From contig NC_133167.1 in assembly GCF_040802235.1 (NCBI RefSeq), positions 48,476,001-48,540,000 on the forward strand: DNA of 64,000 nucleotides, given 5' to 3'. Below the pieces are notes generated by a model, which did not search any database, was not told where the DNA came from, and saw only the letters and a list, made by a program, of their open reading frames with translations. Both the position numbers and the translations under genes were made by a program. Below, piece after piece: positions 24,969 to 38,678 of the stretch (within the stretch, counting starts at the first letter, position 1; the number at the start of each line of letters is the position of its first letter). This stretch comes from Manis javanica (Eukaryota; Chordata; Mammalia; Pholidota; Manidae).

Positions 24969-26692
24969 AGATATAAACCTCACCAAAGAAGATATAATGT
25001 TAGTAAAGAAGTATATGAATAAGTGCTGAACATCATGTGTCATTAGGGAATCGCACATATAAGCAACAAGAAGATAACATAACACATCTATTGTGAAGGT
25101 TGAAAATCCAAAAAGCTGATAGTACAAAATGCTGGCAAGCATTTGATACAACAGGAACCCTCATTCATTGCTGGTAAAGATGCAAAATTGTACAGCTACT
25201 TTGGAAGACAGTTTCGCAGTTTCTTCCATGTTAAACATAGTCTTACCATATGATCCAGCAGTTGTACTCTTAGGTATATACACAAATGAAAACTTATGTC
25301 AATGCACAAGTTTGCATATGAATGTTTGTGGAAATTTTATTCATAATTTTCAAGTGCCCAAAGCAACCAAGATGTCCTTCTATAGGTAAATGGGTAAGAA
25401 AGCTTTCATAATCACTGCAGTGGAATATTATACAATTGCAATAAAAAGATAAGAGCTATCAAGCTATGAAAAGATGTGAAGGAACCATAAATGCATATTG
25501 TTAAGTGAAAGATGCCAGTCTGGAAAGGCTACATATTGTATTATTCCAACAATGTGACATTCTGGAAAAGGAAAAACTATAGAGACGGTAAAAAGATCAG
25601 TAGTTGTTGGGAGTTGGAGAGGAAAGGGAGAGAGGGAGAAAAGGACAAATAAGTTGAGCAAGGGAATTTTTAGGGTGGAAAAACTATTTTGTATGGTACT
25701 CGAATGGTGGATATATGACATTATATTTGTCAAGACCACAGAAGTGTACAACACAAAGAGTGAACCTTAATGTAGTCTTGGACTTCAGTTAATAGCAATA
25801 TATCAATATTGATCCATCACTTGTAACAAATATATCACACTAAGGCATAATATTAATAACAGGGAAACCTGTGCACATGGGTGAGGAGGGGGTATGTGGG
25901 AACTCTGCACAATTTTCTGGATTTTACTCTAAATTTAAAACTGCTATATGAAATAAAGTCTATTAAAAGGAAGATGAAAGGTATATAATCTACAGATAAT
26001 TTTTACTCCATGTTTCACAAATGAAAAAAATTCATTTTTGACTATTATATTATATTTCATTTATGATTATATCATTTACTCATGCTCTGTCAGTGTTCCT
26101 TGGGATTGTTTTGAATTGTTTCAAGGCTTTTTATTATGCATAGTGCTGCTATGAACATTCTTAGATCCCCACGCTTATATTGGTAAGGGTTTCTCTTATG
26201 TATGTATATCTAAGGGTTGACTCTCTGTAGTACTATTCTAATTTATACTTCCACCAGCAAGTATAAGACATATTATCTTCAGTACCTATAACATCAGGCA
26301 TCTTAATTTTTGCCAATCAAGTAATAAAAATATTTTTCTTTGTTGTATTTCCCTAGTGAAAGTAATAATCTATATGTACATTTATCAACAAATTCTATTA
26401 CTACAGTGTCTTCATTATTATCACTTTTTCCTCTTCTGTGAAATGCCTGTTTGTGTCTTTCTTTTATTTTTAACTGTTATCCTTCTGTTACTTTGTTCTT
26501 AATATGTCCTTAATACTGTTTTTTATTTGTTGTGAATATCTTTTCTGTTTTAAAAGTGTCTTCAAATTAATAGTCCTTAATTTAAAATAGTTAAATTCAG
26601 ATGTCATTTCTTTTACAGTCAGCACTCTTTCTCACATGTTTAAGAAATACTTCTGTACCACAAAACCAGAGAGATATGTACCTGTGTTTTTT

Positions 26693-28001
26693 GCTTAAAG
26701 TTTTTATAAAATCATTTTATGGGGTCAATAAACCCCTAATGGCTTTTATTTACATTAAAGTATCATTAATATACACTCTGATGTTGGTTTCAAATGCACA
26801 TCATAGTGGTTCAACAGTACCTGTGATCCCATAGTGGATCAACTTACATTGTGGCTGCAAATTATCCTTTACCCCCTTCCCTTCTGCCTGGACCCACACC
26901 CACCCCTGCTCCTTGGTAACCACCAGTCACTTCTCAGTGTCTATGAGTCTACTGCTGTTTGGTTCCTTCTGTTTTGCTTTGTTGTTATATTCCACAAATA
27001 AGTGAAATCATATGGTGTTTGTCTTTCTCCACCTCACTCATTTCACTGAGCATAATACCCTCTAGATTCATCCATATTGTTGCAAATGGCAGGATTTCTT
27101 TTCTTTTTATGGTTGAATAATATTCCATTATGTGTATGTACTGCATCTTCTTTATCCATTCATCTACTGATGGACACTTAGGTTGCTTCCATATCTTGGC
27201 CATTGCAAATAGTGTGGTGATAAACATAGAGGTGCATATATCTTTTTGAATCAGGGATTTTGTTTCCTTTGGGTAAATTCCTGTGAGTGGAATTACTCAC
27301 TTGAATGGTATTTCTGGTTTTCGTTTTTTGAGGAACCTCTATACTGTTTGCCAGAGCAGTTGCACCAATTTACATTCCCACCAACAGTGTGGGAGGATTC
27401 CTATTTCTCTGCATCCTTTATCAGCATTTGTTTTTTCTTGTCTTTTGGATAATGGCTGTTCTAACTGGTGTGAGGTGGTATCTCATTGTGGTTTTAATTT
27501 GCATTTCCCTGTTGATTAGTGATGTGGAGCATCTTTTCATGTGCCTGTTTGCCATTTGTATTTCTTTAGAGAAGCATCTTTTCAGGTCCTCCATCCATTT
27601 TTGAATTGGGTTATTTGTTTTTTGGGTGTTGAGGCATATGAGTTCTTTATACATTTTGGATATTAACCCCTCATCAGATGAGTTGTTTATGAATATATTC
27701 TCCCATACTCTAGGATGCCTTTTTTTTCTGCTGATGGTGTCCTTTGCTGTACAGAAGCTCTTTAGTTTGATGTAGTGCCACTTGTTCATTTTTGCTTTTG
27801 TTTCCCTTGCCTGAGGAGATATGTCCAGGAAAAAGTTGCTCATGTTTATATTCAAGGGATTTTTGCCTATGTTTTCTTCTAAGAGTTTTATGATTTCATG
27901 ATTTCCATTCAGGTCTTTGATCCATTTTGAGTTTACTTTTGTGTATGCGGTAAAACAATAATCCAGTTTCATTCTCTTACATGTATCTGCTAAAAGTTTT
28001 A
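26693..28001 (-). mobile_element. 5'-truncated antisense L1 with target-site duplication
   Basis: A 1.28-kb antisense L1: 3' UTR from about 26740, then the ORF2 C-terminal third. Direct repeats gcttaaagttttt (26693-26705) and gctaaaagtttta (27989-28001) flank it. Between the left repeat and the recognisable L1 3' end lie about 35 extra bases (26706-26740), so the transcript may have run past its own signal (see findings). Confidence 0.8.
26985..27985 (-). pseudogene. L1 ORF2 C-terminal remnant
   Basis: Two reverse frames together read the C-terminal third of the L1 ORF2 protein. The frame at 27421-28035 includes [16 protein letters not shown] and [17 protein letters not shown]. The frame at 26985-27227 includes IKKMQYIHIMEYYSTIK. 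The reading breaks between 27420 and 27228 by frameshift. Reverse transcriptase and endonuclease domains are absent through 5' truncation. Confidence 0.85.
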
Positions 28002-28700
28002 AGGTTTTGTTTTGACATACAAGTAATTGATTCATTCTGGAGTTTTTTTGTGTATACTCTAAGTTAGGAATACAGTTTCAATTTTTTCATATTTAGATAA
28101 CTGTTTTTATCTTATGTATTTAAAAGATCCTTCTTTCTTTGCTCATCTGGTAGACTGTCATAGTTATATACTGAAGTTACATATATGCATACATATATTT
28201 CTTTATTATATTTTTCAATTTGCCTATGCCTAAAATAGTACTACAGTGTCTTGATTACTTAGCTTTAAAATAAAGATGCAAATTCTAGTAGGGTGATTCC
28301 CCCTCTTTGCTCTTACTCAAAAATATTTTGCTATCCTTGTCTTTTTTCATGTCTCTCTAAATTACAATTGTTTTATTATATCCAGATAAAAAAAATACCC
28401 TGTTAAGATTCAGACTGGACCTACTTTGTGGCTATGGACTAGTCTGGGGAGAATTGACAAATTTATAACATTAAGTCTTTCCATCCATGAAGACTGTATA
28501 GCTTTCTTTAATTTTTTCCCACAGAGCTTGTAAACATCTGTTAGACTTATTCATCAGTATTTACTCTTATTGTAAAGCATATGTTATTTTTATTTTATTC
28601 TAGATAATTCTTGCTTCTGTAGAGCTGCAATTAACTTTTATGTTTTGATCATATTTCTAGCCACTTTGCTAAATTATATATGCACTATATTGTGTTTAAG

Positions 28701-30743
28701 TATAAAGGAAGAATTGTGCACAGAATGGGGAGCACAGTAGAGGGAACTCAGTTTTCTTGAAAAGGATCCTTCTGGGGTGAGGCTTTTGAAAACATTTTTA
28801 AATACTAAAAAAAAGAGACAAGCTTATAAAAATTCAAAATATAGAGGGCCACATAAAGGAAAGGGTCTCTATTCTGCCACCTCACTCTATGGAAGTAATG
28901 AAGGGTACCCTTCTAAGAGGATTTTTTCTCTCTTACTACTCCCTTTGTGTATGTATAGGTTGTTACTAAACAGGGATAAAAATTTACATATTATTTTACT
29001 TCAAATAGCCATTTTGGATGTTAAAATGTCAAATTGTACATTTTTTTACATCTCTAACCTATAGTCCATTCTCTTATTTAAAAGCACTGCAGTTTAAAGA
29101 TCATAAGTTTCATTATTATCTATAATGTTATTCATAATAAGTCTTAGATTTCTACTTACCATATAAAAAGAGAGAATGCTTTGAACAACAGCACTAATCT
29201 CCTTGTCTGAGCTAATATGTTCGACATAGCTCACCACAATTTATGAGCCAGTTTATTTCATGGCAAACATTTTTTCTGATGTTTTTTCTGATGTTCAGAG
29301 ACTAACCTTATCAAAATAACAGAGAATTAGATTTACCTTCATGCCAGCCTTAGGCCTTACCAAACATGCCTTCTGGTGCTAGTAATTCCCACTGCATTTA
29401 TCTCTCACCTGATGTGCACCTACTATGACTAAACTGCACTGTGGTAGCCTGGTAGTGTTTGCTCTTCACTAATATTTTCTCTTTCAGAACTAGATTCATC
29501 TCATTCTAGCATTTCTATTTCCCACTATTATATATTTCATATCTGGACTTTTCCTGCTTCAGTCTTTTCTTCCAATCTGGTTTGAGTATTTTATTTTGCT
29601 TTGCGTATGATCATCTGATAAAATCTAGTCTGAAATTGTCTGCTTTTGTTCAAAATGATGTACATTTTAAAGATATTTGAATATGAAAAACCAAATATAT
29701 TATTCTAGTTGTTCCCAAATTACAATGATAATGAAAACTCCCAAATTGGTTTTCAAATATAGAACATTAAAAATATTAATTATGAAATGATATTCAAATT
29801 TCTTCTGCACTGAGGCACCGAGATAGGAAGATCGTACTTTCTTTTCATTAAAGAGGAGATCTTTAACCAGGATACTTGTGTTTGTATTTAGAAATATATG
29901 TAGGTATTTATTAAAAAGGACACTCAAGTTTTCTTTTTCCTGGCAAATGTCAAGAAGAACATTGAGGAATTTAGAGATGAGTTATTTATTCATGTGAGAT
30001 ATTTAATTTATTTTTGTTTTACTGATATTTTTCAGTTCCTGGTTTATCAGAGACTTTAATGACTTTTTTTTATTATATAATAACCAATTAAGTCCAGAAG
30101 TCAAGAGTTCAGGTCAAATGCTTTCATAATCATAATAGGGTGTCATCTACTTTTACAGAGCTCCTGTCAGTACATTATTTCTTTTATGAGTTCTACTTTG
30201 ATATACATTTACTATTTTAGTTTTCTCATCCTCTTCAGAACTAGACATTTACTCTTTGATTAATATATACATTTGTAATATTTGAATGTGTATTGTTCAT
30301 GACCAGTTAATACATTTTCATGACTTAACTTTTCTTATAAATGTAGACATGACTCATTTAGAAGGTGGTTCTTTTTAACTTTACCTTAATTATATGACAT
30401 ATTTGATGCTCCTCTATTCTTATCACAGTCAAGGTGTGACTTTATAAAAGTTTAATATATACTTCATTTTTTCCTACTTTTTACAAATTAAATATGTATT
30501 TGTGAAATATTTTAAAGTCAGAAAATATATTTTATATAAATTAATATATCAGCTTTTTCTGAGCTACGTGTTCAATTAGATAACATCAGTAACATCCGCC
30601 AACTCAGGGGCCTCAAACGGTGCTGACTCTCAGTGCTGTGCAATCACTGTGCTTCTGGTTGCAAGTGGGTAAATTAGCCTGTGAAGCTCTGCTCCAAATG
30701 TCTTTTGGTCCCCAGAGTGGAGAGAAGTGGCTCCCTGGGGACA

Positions 30744-30787
<44 letters not shown>

Positions 30788-31544
30788 GGTTAATGGGAGG
30801 GGATGGAAAGTTCCCAGGGTGAGCAGTTATCTCTTAAACTCTGGGCTTAAAACTGACACTCTTGTCACTTCTGCCTGCATTCCTATGGGCAGAGCAAGTC
30901 ATATGGCCAAGTCCAGTATCAGTGCAGGGGAAACCTGCTTCTCCTAATGAGGTGTGGGGTAAGCAGTAAATATTTGCTGAACATCGTCTAATCTGTCACC
31001 CTGCCCTTCTGTTATTAGTTAATAAGTATATTACTTACGATAAATTGGTATGCTTTTGTGACCAATAAATATTTAAATTCAGGAAACAATCCAATTATAT
31101 ATTCACAAAGAATACTTTGACCTGTATTTCTTAGAGTTGATACTTGGAAAAAATACTTGGCTTTTTCTGAAATAAAATTCACCAGGATTTTCTCACTAAA
31201 ATGTATGCCACATATTTTTAAGCTCAAACAATATTTATAAAGTTGATTATTCCATATGAATATATTGTAAGCAACTCAAACTCAACATATTAAAACTTGT
31301 TTTTTATATTTCTTGGTTAAATACTGTTCTTTAAAAATTCTATATTTTTAATGGCATTGATGCTTGCATTGTCTCTTAAGCATGAAACTTCATTGGTCTG
31401 GAAATAAACAGCCAGGTCACATCTGAACTTTGAGAATAGAATATCTCCTCTCCCTACTATCAGTACTTACTAACCTAACCACTCTGTGATTTAGTTAATT
31501 CCCTCATAAATCCAACTATCTTTAGTCATCAGTGAGTAAGCCTC
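28701..31544. other. Unique AT-rich DNA
   Basis: No repeat family recognised apart from a (TG)n tract at 30747-30785. The open frames here lack any family features. Confidence 0.45.
30747..30785. repeat. (TG)n microsatellite
   Basis: About 19 uninterrupted TG units. Length polymorphism is likely. Confidence 0.98.
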
Positions 31545-32010
31545 TCTTTTTCCTACACCTTCTGTTCTAGTTAACTACTGATGTGTACAAATGAGCTTAC
31601 AACTTAATGGCACAAAACAATACTATATTATTATGGCTCAGTGTCCTGTGAGTTGATGGGATCAGCTGGGAAGTTCTTGGATATTCTCATGCAGCTCCAG
31701 TCAGATTTTAGATTGGACTGAAGTCATCCGAAGATTGACTGGGCCGGACATTCAGAGTGGCTCACTCACATGGTAGACAGCTCATGTTCAGCTGGGGCTC
31801 TTCAGAGCTCCTGCATGTGGCCTGTCCAGGTAATTGGACTTCTCACAGCTCGGCAGTTGAGCTCTGACAGGAGGGTTCCACAAGCGGACTTCACGGGAAC
31901 TAGGAAGCTAGTGCCCCGGGGCAGGAAGGGCTACTGCTGAAAGTGACAAAGCACCATTTCCGCCAGACCATTTTGGCCAAGCAGTCAGAAGATGGTGGAA
32001 ATAGAAGCTC
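31545..32010 (-). repeat. MLT1-type ERVL-MaLR LTR, antisense
   Basis: The layout 'ctagttaactactgatgtgt', 'acttaatggcacaaaacaat', 'gttgatgggatcagctggg', 'ctcatgttcagctggggctc' and 'tccgccagaccattttggcc' fits a diverged antisense MLT1 subfamily LTR. It may be the 3' LTR of the internal sequence at 33020-34420. Confidence 0.65.
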
Positions 32011-32429
32011 TGCTCCTCAGTACAAGCAAGCTCACCTTGAGGAAGAACGTAGGAGATGTGAGATATTTTTGCAGCCATCTTTGGGAGAGTTACAAATCTT
32101 AGATGCTAGAGGAATTTATCAGAGGCTTAGTTGTTGAAAAGTCAATTCACCAGATGATCTGTATTTTATTTTACCACAGTTACCAGTTTACCTAAAACTT
32201 ATTTCCTAAAATGATTTTTAGATTTTATAGTAATACCTGAGGGACAACTGGCAGGTTTGGAGGGTTTTGGAAATCCAGGGTTCTGGAGCCTTCAGAGTCT
32301 TCCCCCAGAATCCAGTCTTACCTTTGCAGGCCCTCCTCTTCCAGCATCCACTGGCCTCCGTTTCTACTTCACTTTCTTCATCTCCTAACTCTTCTGCTTA
32401 TGTGTCTCATCTCTCTGTCTGCCTTCTGT
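32011..32429. other. Unique DNA
   Basis: No recognisable element; somewhat pyrimidine-rich toward the right. Confidence 0.4.
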
Positions 32430-32700
32430 CTGCTCTTCCTTGCGGCTGCCGCTCAAGCCTCTTCTCTGTGTTTTGTTGTTTCACTTTTCTCCCAGCAGCT
32501 ACATTTACTCATTTTTTAAAATATGGCACTCCAAGAGTGCTTGTCACACTGCTGGTTTATATTTACTTTTTTATGTCCTTTACTAGACAGAGGTATTGGA
32601 GGTCAAACTCAGTGTCTTGTCCACCTTTATAGCTCCATTACCAGGCTTGATTTGGCGTAGGCCATCAAGAAACGTTGCCTATTGAAATACTTATGATTCA
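32430..32700 (+). repeat. Probable L2 3' end
   Basis: 'ctcagtgtcttgtccacctt', then 'tatagctccattaccaggct' and 'gcctattgaaatact', resembles the L2 3' end (cagtgtcttgt..cccagcacc..cctggcac..caataaat), strongly diverged. Confidence 0.4.
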
Positions 32701-33019
32701 GAAACATCTTTGATAGCTTTTAGTGCATTTCCAGAAACAAAAATATGATATTTAACAGAGTGAATATAAATTTCATTATTTAGGCTCAAATGGTTTGCTT
32801 TAGTGCATGTGTGAATGACACTGTTTGTTGGCAGTTCATGTGAAAAAATTCTCATGTATTTTGTTAAATACAATTTTAATATTAGTGATGCATAAAAAAT
32901 ACAGTACAGAGTTAGTCATGATGAAGTCCCTAGAAATAATTTCATTAAGGATATATAAAAAGGAGTGAAAATATGTGTCTTGCAGAGGACATTAGAAATA
33001 TACTTTTTTTGAACACTTG
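32701..33019. other. Unique AT-rich DNA
   Basis: Nothing recognisable. Confidence 0.4.
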
Positions 33020-34420
33020 ATAGGCTAGCCTTTGGGGATTCTGCCAGCAGTCCTAATTATGCATTCTGAAACTGGAGAAATAACCCTGGATGCATTCAGT
33101 CCCACTGAGTCCACTTTGAGATGGACCTGAACTGAAGGTTTGTTGATCACCTGATCTCTGTCGGCCTGCACTCTGCCTAGTGGGCCACAGTGATGTTCTG
33201 GCTTTTCTGAAGTTAGTTCTGAGTTGGTGTCCAGTAGTATCCCTGAAAATTCTGATTATTTTCTTTCCTCCGAAGTACAGTTACTCTGGTAAAAGGCTGT
33301 AGGTCCTTTTGGGGAAGGCTGGGAAAAAGATTAACAGCATATATTTTTGGTGGACTAGGGTTCTTCCTCAAGGGGAAATAGCCTCCACTTCATTCAAGTC
33401 TATATTATGGGTCTACAAACTGGCCTAAGTCTGGGAATTGACTGAGAGGTCATGAATCTCTGGTTTTATGATTCAAGTTAGATTTTGGTTCACTTGACCT
33501 AGAACTTTTCTGCTTCTACAGATCAAGAATTTAGTGGGCTTCCTATCGATTTTACTCCTGGAAACACCACGATAAACTAACCAACACTGTAGGTCTGTGC
33601 AAATCAGACAATTCTGAGTGGTGCTCTGACTCCGCTATTATTGTAACAATGCCCACCTTACCGTTCATGTTTGAGTGCTACCGTTTGGTCCTGGGACCCA
33701 ATTGCTCCCCTTGCATTTAGTTTCTCAGTACAGTGACTTTAGTTCTCTCTGTGAGGTCTGACTTACAGAGAAGAACGATCACAGAACTCTTCAAGATGCC
33801 AGGACTCTTCTCACAAATTTATTCCTCCCAGTAGTGGTGAAAGGTATGCTGTCTCCTTGACCTTCCCAGTGTTGTTGAATAGATCTTAAATGACAAATCT
33901 GCTTCAACCCTCCAATTTCCTTAAGCCTCTGAATCTCTTCTTCTACATTAAACCAAAGCAAGTCTGGTATTTCTAACTCATTCACTGTGGGCAAACTTTT
34001 GGTCCTTGTTTTAGCCAATCAATCAAACAAATTCTTTGAGATATTTCTAACTCTCCAAGTTGCAATATTGAATGAAACATCTGTGCTTAATAAGCCCATT
34101 ATCAATAAATTCAGCCTGATCTAACTTTATGTTCCTTCTCTACCATCCCACGCCCCAAATCTCCATTCCCACATATGTTCCCTATATTCCCTTCTGTACA
34201 AATCAAAGACTCAAGCAGTTCTTTCAGAATGTGGCACACCTCTTTGGTCACTCTTTGTACCTTTGGAGAACCAAGTGTGGTTCCAGTGTGGATGCCAGCA
34301 AGCCCAAGACCCAGGGAGAGTCCATGTTTCAGGTCAAGCCTGAAGGCAGTGAGGAAGTGCACTGATTCAGTGCTGGAAAGATGTGAAGGGTAGGGGTGGA
34401 AGAGAGGCAAATTTGAGACT
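33020..34420 (-). mobile_element. Probable ERVL-MaLR internal region (gag-like), antisense
   Basis: This 1.4-kb block has a more coding-like texture than its surroundings and resembles internal sequence of MaLR elements. Reverse frames at 33791-34018 (TVNELEIPDLLWFNVEEEIQ) and 34111-34410 (LGLAGIHTGTTLGSPKVQRV) read like broken gag-type protein. Stops and frame changes separate them. A possible matching LTR lies at 31545-32010. No intact viral gene is present. Assignment rests on recognition of text, not alignment. Confidence 0.5.
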
Positions 34421-36153
34421 AGAGTTTGGGAAAACTCGTGGAGACTTGGATTTGTTTAAACACAGTGTATTTTTTTAAGATTAAATTAGTTAATTCATTT
34501 CCATAGAAAATATTCAAAGGATGAATACAAGTGACTGGCATTTTTTGGGATGGATTCCTGTGTTGTGCTAGTCATTGTTTCCTTTAACAAATACTTATAC
34601 AGGAATATGTGCAAGACATACATTATTAAAAAAACTGTGTGTTTTGTATCATTATTGCTTCTTGTAGGTTTGAAAATCATAGTCTAGAGGATCAGTAAAA
34701 CTGGTTGTATGGTAAGTAATTTCAAAAAGTCAAGAACAGAGGTGGACCAACAGTAGCTCTGTATTTGAGGATCTCTGAGATTTGTTGAATTCTAAAGGAC
34801 TTTGGTTCTTAATGATACGAAATGTACACAAGTTTGTTCTTTTTAATGCCTTTGGTTCATTTCTTCTGTATAGGTTGACACTGTAAGAAATATTTATTCA
34901 CTTCTGTGAATAAATAAGACATTAATTTACTTATGAGTTATAGAAGTATGTTGCATTTATGAAGATCCCTAATCATTTAGGCATACTTTTGTTGTATCTT
35001 AGAGGATTCATATATTATCTATTCAAGACAAAAGTATTTATCAGACTTTTGATTTCTTTCAGTTTAATAATTAAAAAAAAATTAACTGAGAAAACTGGCC
35101 TGGGAGGTAATTGACCATAAAAAAATGTGTTTATTTCTTTATAACATTGGGTAATTTTAATATGGCTACATTGTCTTAAAATGGAAGGGTAATATTCAAA
35201 TGTTTTGTATTTTTTAGGAGTTAGAGCTGGCCAGTCAGATAGCAGCCTATAAACTAAGCCTGGGGATTAGGTTCTGTGATATCAGTGATTGGAAATATCA
35301 AATTTCCAGGTTAGGATTGTAGTAAAATAAAGAGCTGATTTGCTTTTCTTAGCCTATGAATGTAAGATTAGTAATGACAAAGAAAAGTAAAATCTACTTG
35401 CGCTCTGGAAAAAATGGGGGTAAGATTTTACAAGAAAGACAGGAAGTGATGATCTCATGCTCTTTATAATTGATGCAGATGTCTTAAGAAACATGATTAA
35501 AACTCCATCGCCTGATTTCCTGGAAAATAGTGGAGAGTGTCTGTAACCATCCCCATGGCATTAGCTGACAGATAAAGAATCTATGTAACAGGGAGAGAAT
35601 TAAAAGGGAGAACTCAACGATTGAAAGTCATGATATGAAAAGGCTGTGGTAAGAGAAATTTTAAAGTGGATATAGTATCACAGAATTAAATGCACATTTT
35701 AGGACTTATTATCAAAAAGGAAGATCATGTTTTAAAAGGTAATAGTAAAATAATACTTTGAGTCTGTATTCCCCACATCAGTCAATAGGAAGAGGAGGAG
35801 ATGAAGTGATAAAAGCACACTGAAATTTCCTCTTGTCTCTTAAATGTGTGGTGTCAACAAGAGTAACCTCTTCATTTTTGGCTTTATACATACAGGACAT
35901 AGACTAATGTGTTTCTAAATGCATACCAAGGGTTAGTTTTTTCACTCTTTCAAGAATTATATCCTAATGGCATATACCGGACTGTTGAGTCTTTTATCTG
36001 TCCTCCTTGTCCACTTTTTAGTTTTCCTTATGGCACCACACTCTTTCCTATTCCTCATCTCATTATGGATGCCCATGCTATTTGGTGCTGGTTCCTGGAA
36101 ATTCATGGTCACAGATACCCCAGCTACTCTATATTCCTTTATGCTATGTTAAA
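34421..36153. other. Unique DNA
   Basis: No repeat or coding signal recognised. The open frames near 35909-36304 overlap the Tigger-type element and are not genes. Confidence 0.45.
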
Positions 36154-36486
36154 TACAGTTGGCCATGGAACAACATGGTTTGGACTGTGTGGGTTCACTT
36201 ATATGCAGATTTTTTTCAATAAATATATCAGAAAAATTTTTGGAGATTTGCAACAATTTGAAAAAATTTTCTTTTCTCCAGCTTACTTTGTTGTAAGAAT
36301 ATAGCATATGACATATAACATACCAAAATATGTGTTAGTCAAGTGTTTGTGTTATCAGTAAGGCTTCCAGTCAACAGTATGCTATTAGTAGTTAAGTCTT
36401 TGGGGAGTCAAAAGTTATATGTGGATTTTCATTTGTGTGGGGGTGTCGATACTCCTAACCTCCGTGTTGTTCAAGGGTCGAGTGTA
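36154..36486 (+). mobile_element. Tigger-type (Tc1/mariner) non-autonomous DNA transposon
   Basis: A 329-bp element (36156-36484) has terminal inverted repeats: left cagttggccatggaacaaca, right end the complement of cactcgacccttgaacaaca (16 of 20 match). TA dinucleotides flank it at 36154-36155 and 36485-36486, the expected duplication for this superfamily. Internal blocks ('ttcaataaatatatcagaaa', 'ttggggagtcaaaagttata') match Tigger3/4-like elements. No transposase remains. Confidence 0.9.
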
Positions 36487-38678
36487 TTTATTCTCAGTAA
36501 TAGCCCAGAAGAGTTTGGGTTATTAAAGAAAATTATGAGGTAAGAGGGGAAAATTAAATCTGAATGTTAAATGTGACTAATCTTTGGGAAAAGCACTCAA
36601 AAAGTAGGGTTCCTTCTTGGAGATTCCCATTGATCTGCTTCACTTCCTTGTCTCAGTCTCTGCTCAGATCTGGGCTTCACTGAGAACAAGAAAAGAATCT
36701 CAAATTTGTTTTCCAATGATTGCTAAATATCGTGTCGACAAAATATAAACAAAGTTTGAAATAAAATAACTACGCAAATCTGAGTCAAGATAACAGGGAT
36801 TGAAAATTTTATTTCAGACAAAATAGAATTTGTAACCAAAATATCATACAGGATGCAAAAATCTATAATTTAGTTGTGAACGTATTTGCAGTCAGCAATT
36901 AGCCTTAACATAAACAATGCAAAAACTGACAGAACTGTGGAAATAAGTTAATAAACTGACAACAATTGTCAACATAGTCCTTTGAGGTGGAAATGTTAAC
37001 ATAGTCCTTTGAGGACTGGATACCAAGAAAGAAAGAAGCAAAACATTTGAATAATACAGGTAGTATGATTTTGGTGATATATAAATTTACGCCCAGCAAG
37101 GAGAGAGAGAAATGTTCTTTCCAAGCACATGTGAGATAATTATAAAACTTGAAAATAAACTAGTTGGCAAAAAAAGATTCACTTAATCTCCCTAATCAAT
37201 TCCATAGATTTTTCACTGTCTCCTCAAGTCGGGTGGTACTAAGCAAACCTTGCTTTCAAAAGTAGCTGAGAAAGAGTTACAAAATTCTTAAAAGACCAAG
37301 TCAAAGTTCAATATTAGGATTTTTGCACTTTCTGTATATGTGTGATACTTCAGTAAATATTTACTGTAGATCACCCACATTTAAAAAAATAAAATAATAT
37401 CCTGCTTAAGTTTTGGTTGAAATTGCATTAAACCTTGCAAATAGTTTGGAAAGGGTGAACAGCTTTAAAAATGAGAACTTAATTTTATTTTGAAAAAAAT
37501 CTTTTGACAGAAGATAACTATTCTAAAACATATAGGGTATAGAACTTATTTTAGAATGGCGTTCCTGGTTAGCAGTTCAGTTTATTTTGAGTTTTGTTGG
37601 TACTGGATCATTTCAAGGCTATTTTGGTTATTGCAAATATTCACTAGATTATGGTACAGAACAATTCAATGTTACAGCTTCTGTTGCTCCATTCAAAGTC
37701 ATAAATTATATGAATGGCAAGTTAATATTAGCATTTTATTTGCTTAATGTATTTGAGTAAAGTTAATAGACTGCACACATTGTGTCTAAAGACAAAACTT
37801 ATTTTATATTTTCTGCTCTTCTACATGGCACAAGATTGACTGTTGTCAACCAGATAATAGACCATAACTTTACAGTTTGCTTATTTTATTATTGTATACC
37901 TGAAGAACTTTGTGAATTTTGAAAAATTCTTAGGCATATCTGTTATATGAGGTTTATTTCTCTACATAAAGAATATTTTTGAAAACAAGGCTAGAAATCT
38001 GAGTAATAAAACAATAACAATACCAGAAACAAGTAGCATCACTTTTATAGAATAAGGAAGTGAATCAGTTGTTTATCTGTCACTCTTGAGAGTATAATTT
38101 TTTTATGAATTCAGAAATATATTCAGCATATAATACTGATTGTAATAATTTATTCCTATTCATCATAATAATTTATAATTTAAAGGATGATTACACATTA
38201 TTTATATATAGCTTGTTTCTTTGGGCAAATTCAATTTGCAACTTCAGATAACATAAATGCCTTAATTTCTAAATACAAAGAAGAATGTATATTCTTTAAA
38301 GAGCCATATTCTTTAATATATTTTCTAGCACTAAAAATATTCATGGTCTGTTCTTTACAAATATCAGTTTCCACTTACAGTAACAAGATTGTGAAGAGCT
38401 GTTATTACCAATAGAGATACTAGCTTATCCAAATGAAAGGGTAAATACAATCAGTACAACTTTAATAACAAGTCTCTCTTGTGTATTGTTATTTAAGCCA
38501 CTTTAAACATATATTTTTCTTAAGATTAAATTCTCTTTTAAAAATGTGTGACTGGAACTTATACTACTCAATATTGCATTGCATTCATGACTGATGAAAC
38601 AATGTTAATTCAACTTCATTTTTTATTCCTCTACTTTTACATGTAGTTGTTGATACGAAATTAAATTTGCTTCAGTCT
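36487..38678. other. Unique AT-rich DNA
   Basis: No transposon recognised. A 17-bp unit, aacatagtcctttgagg, occurs twice at 36971-36987 and 36998-37014. Confidence 0.5.

Larger units (their letters stand above)
26050..28700 (-). repeat. Old antisense L1 hosting a younger antisense L1
   Basis: Left part 26050-26692 ('gtgctgctatgaacattct', 'acttccaccagcaagtataa') and right part 28002-28700 ('gattcattctggagttttt', 'gtagggtgattccccctctt', 'taagtctttccatccatgaa') are diverged antisense L1 blocks. They join correctly when the insertion at 26693-28001 is removed. Confidence 0.7.

Noticed and set aside
30681..30947. Open frame with a CVCVCV stretch
   Set aside because: Produced by the (TG)n microsatellite; no domain or context.
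32267..32632. 121-codon plus-strand frame
   Set aside because: Low-complexity Leu/Ser/Phe-rich text in pyrimidine-rich DNA overlapping a probable L2 end; no start context or motifs.
35909..36304. 131-codon plus-strand frame
   Set aside because: It runs from unique DNA into the Tigger-type element, so it cannot be an old conserved gene; no domain seen.
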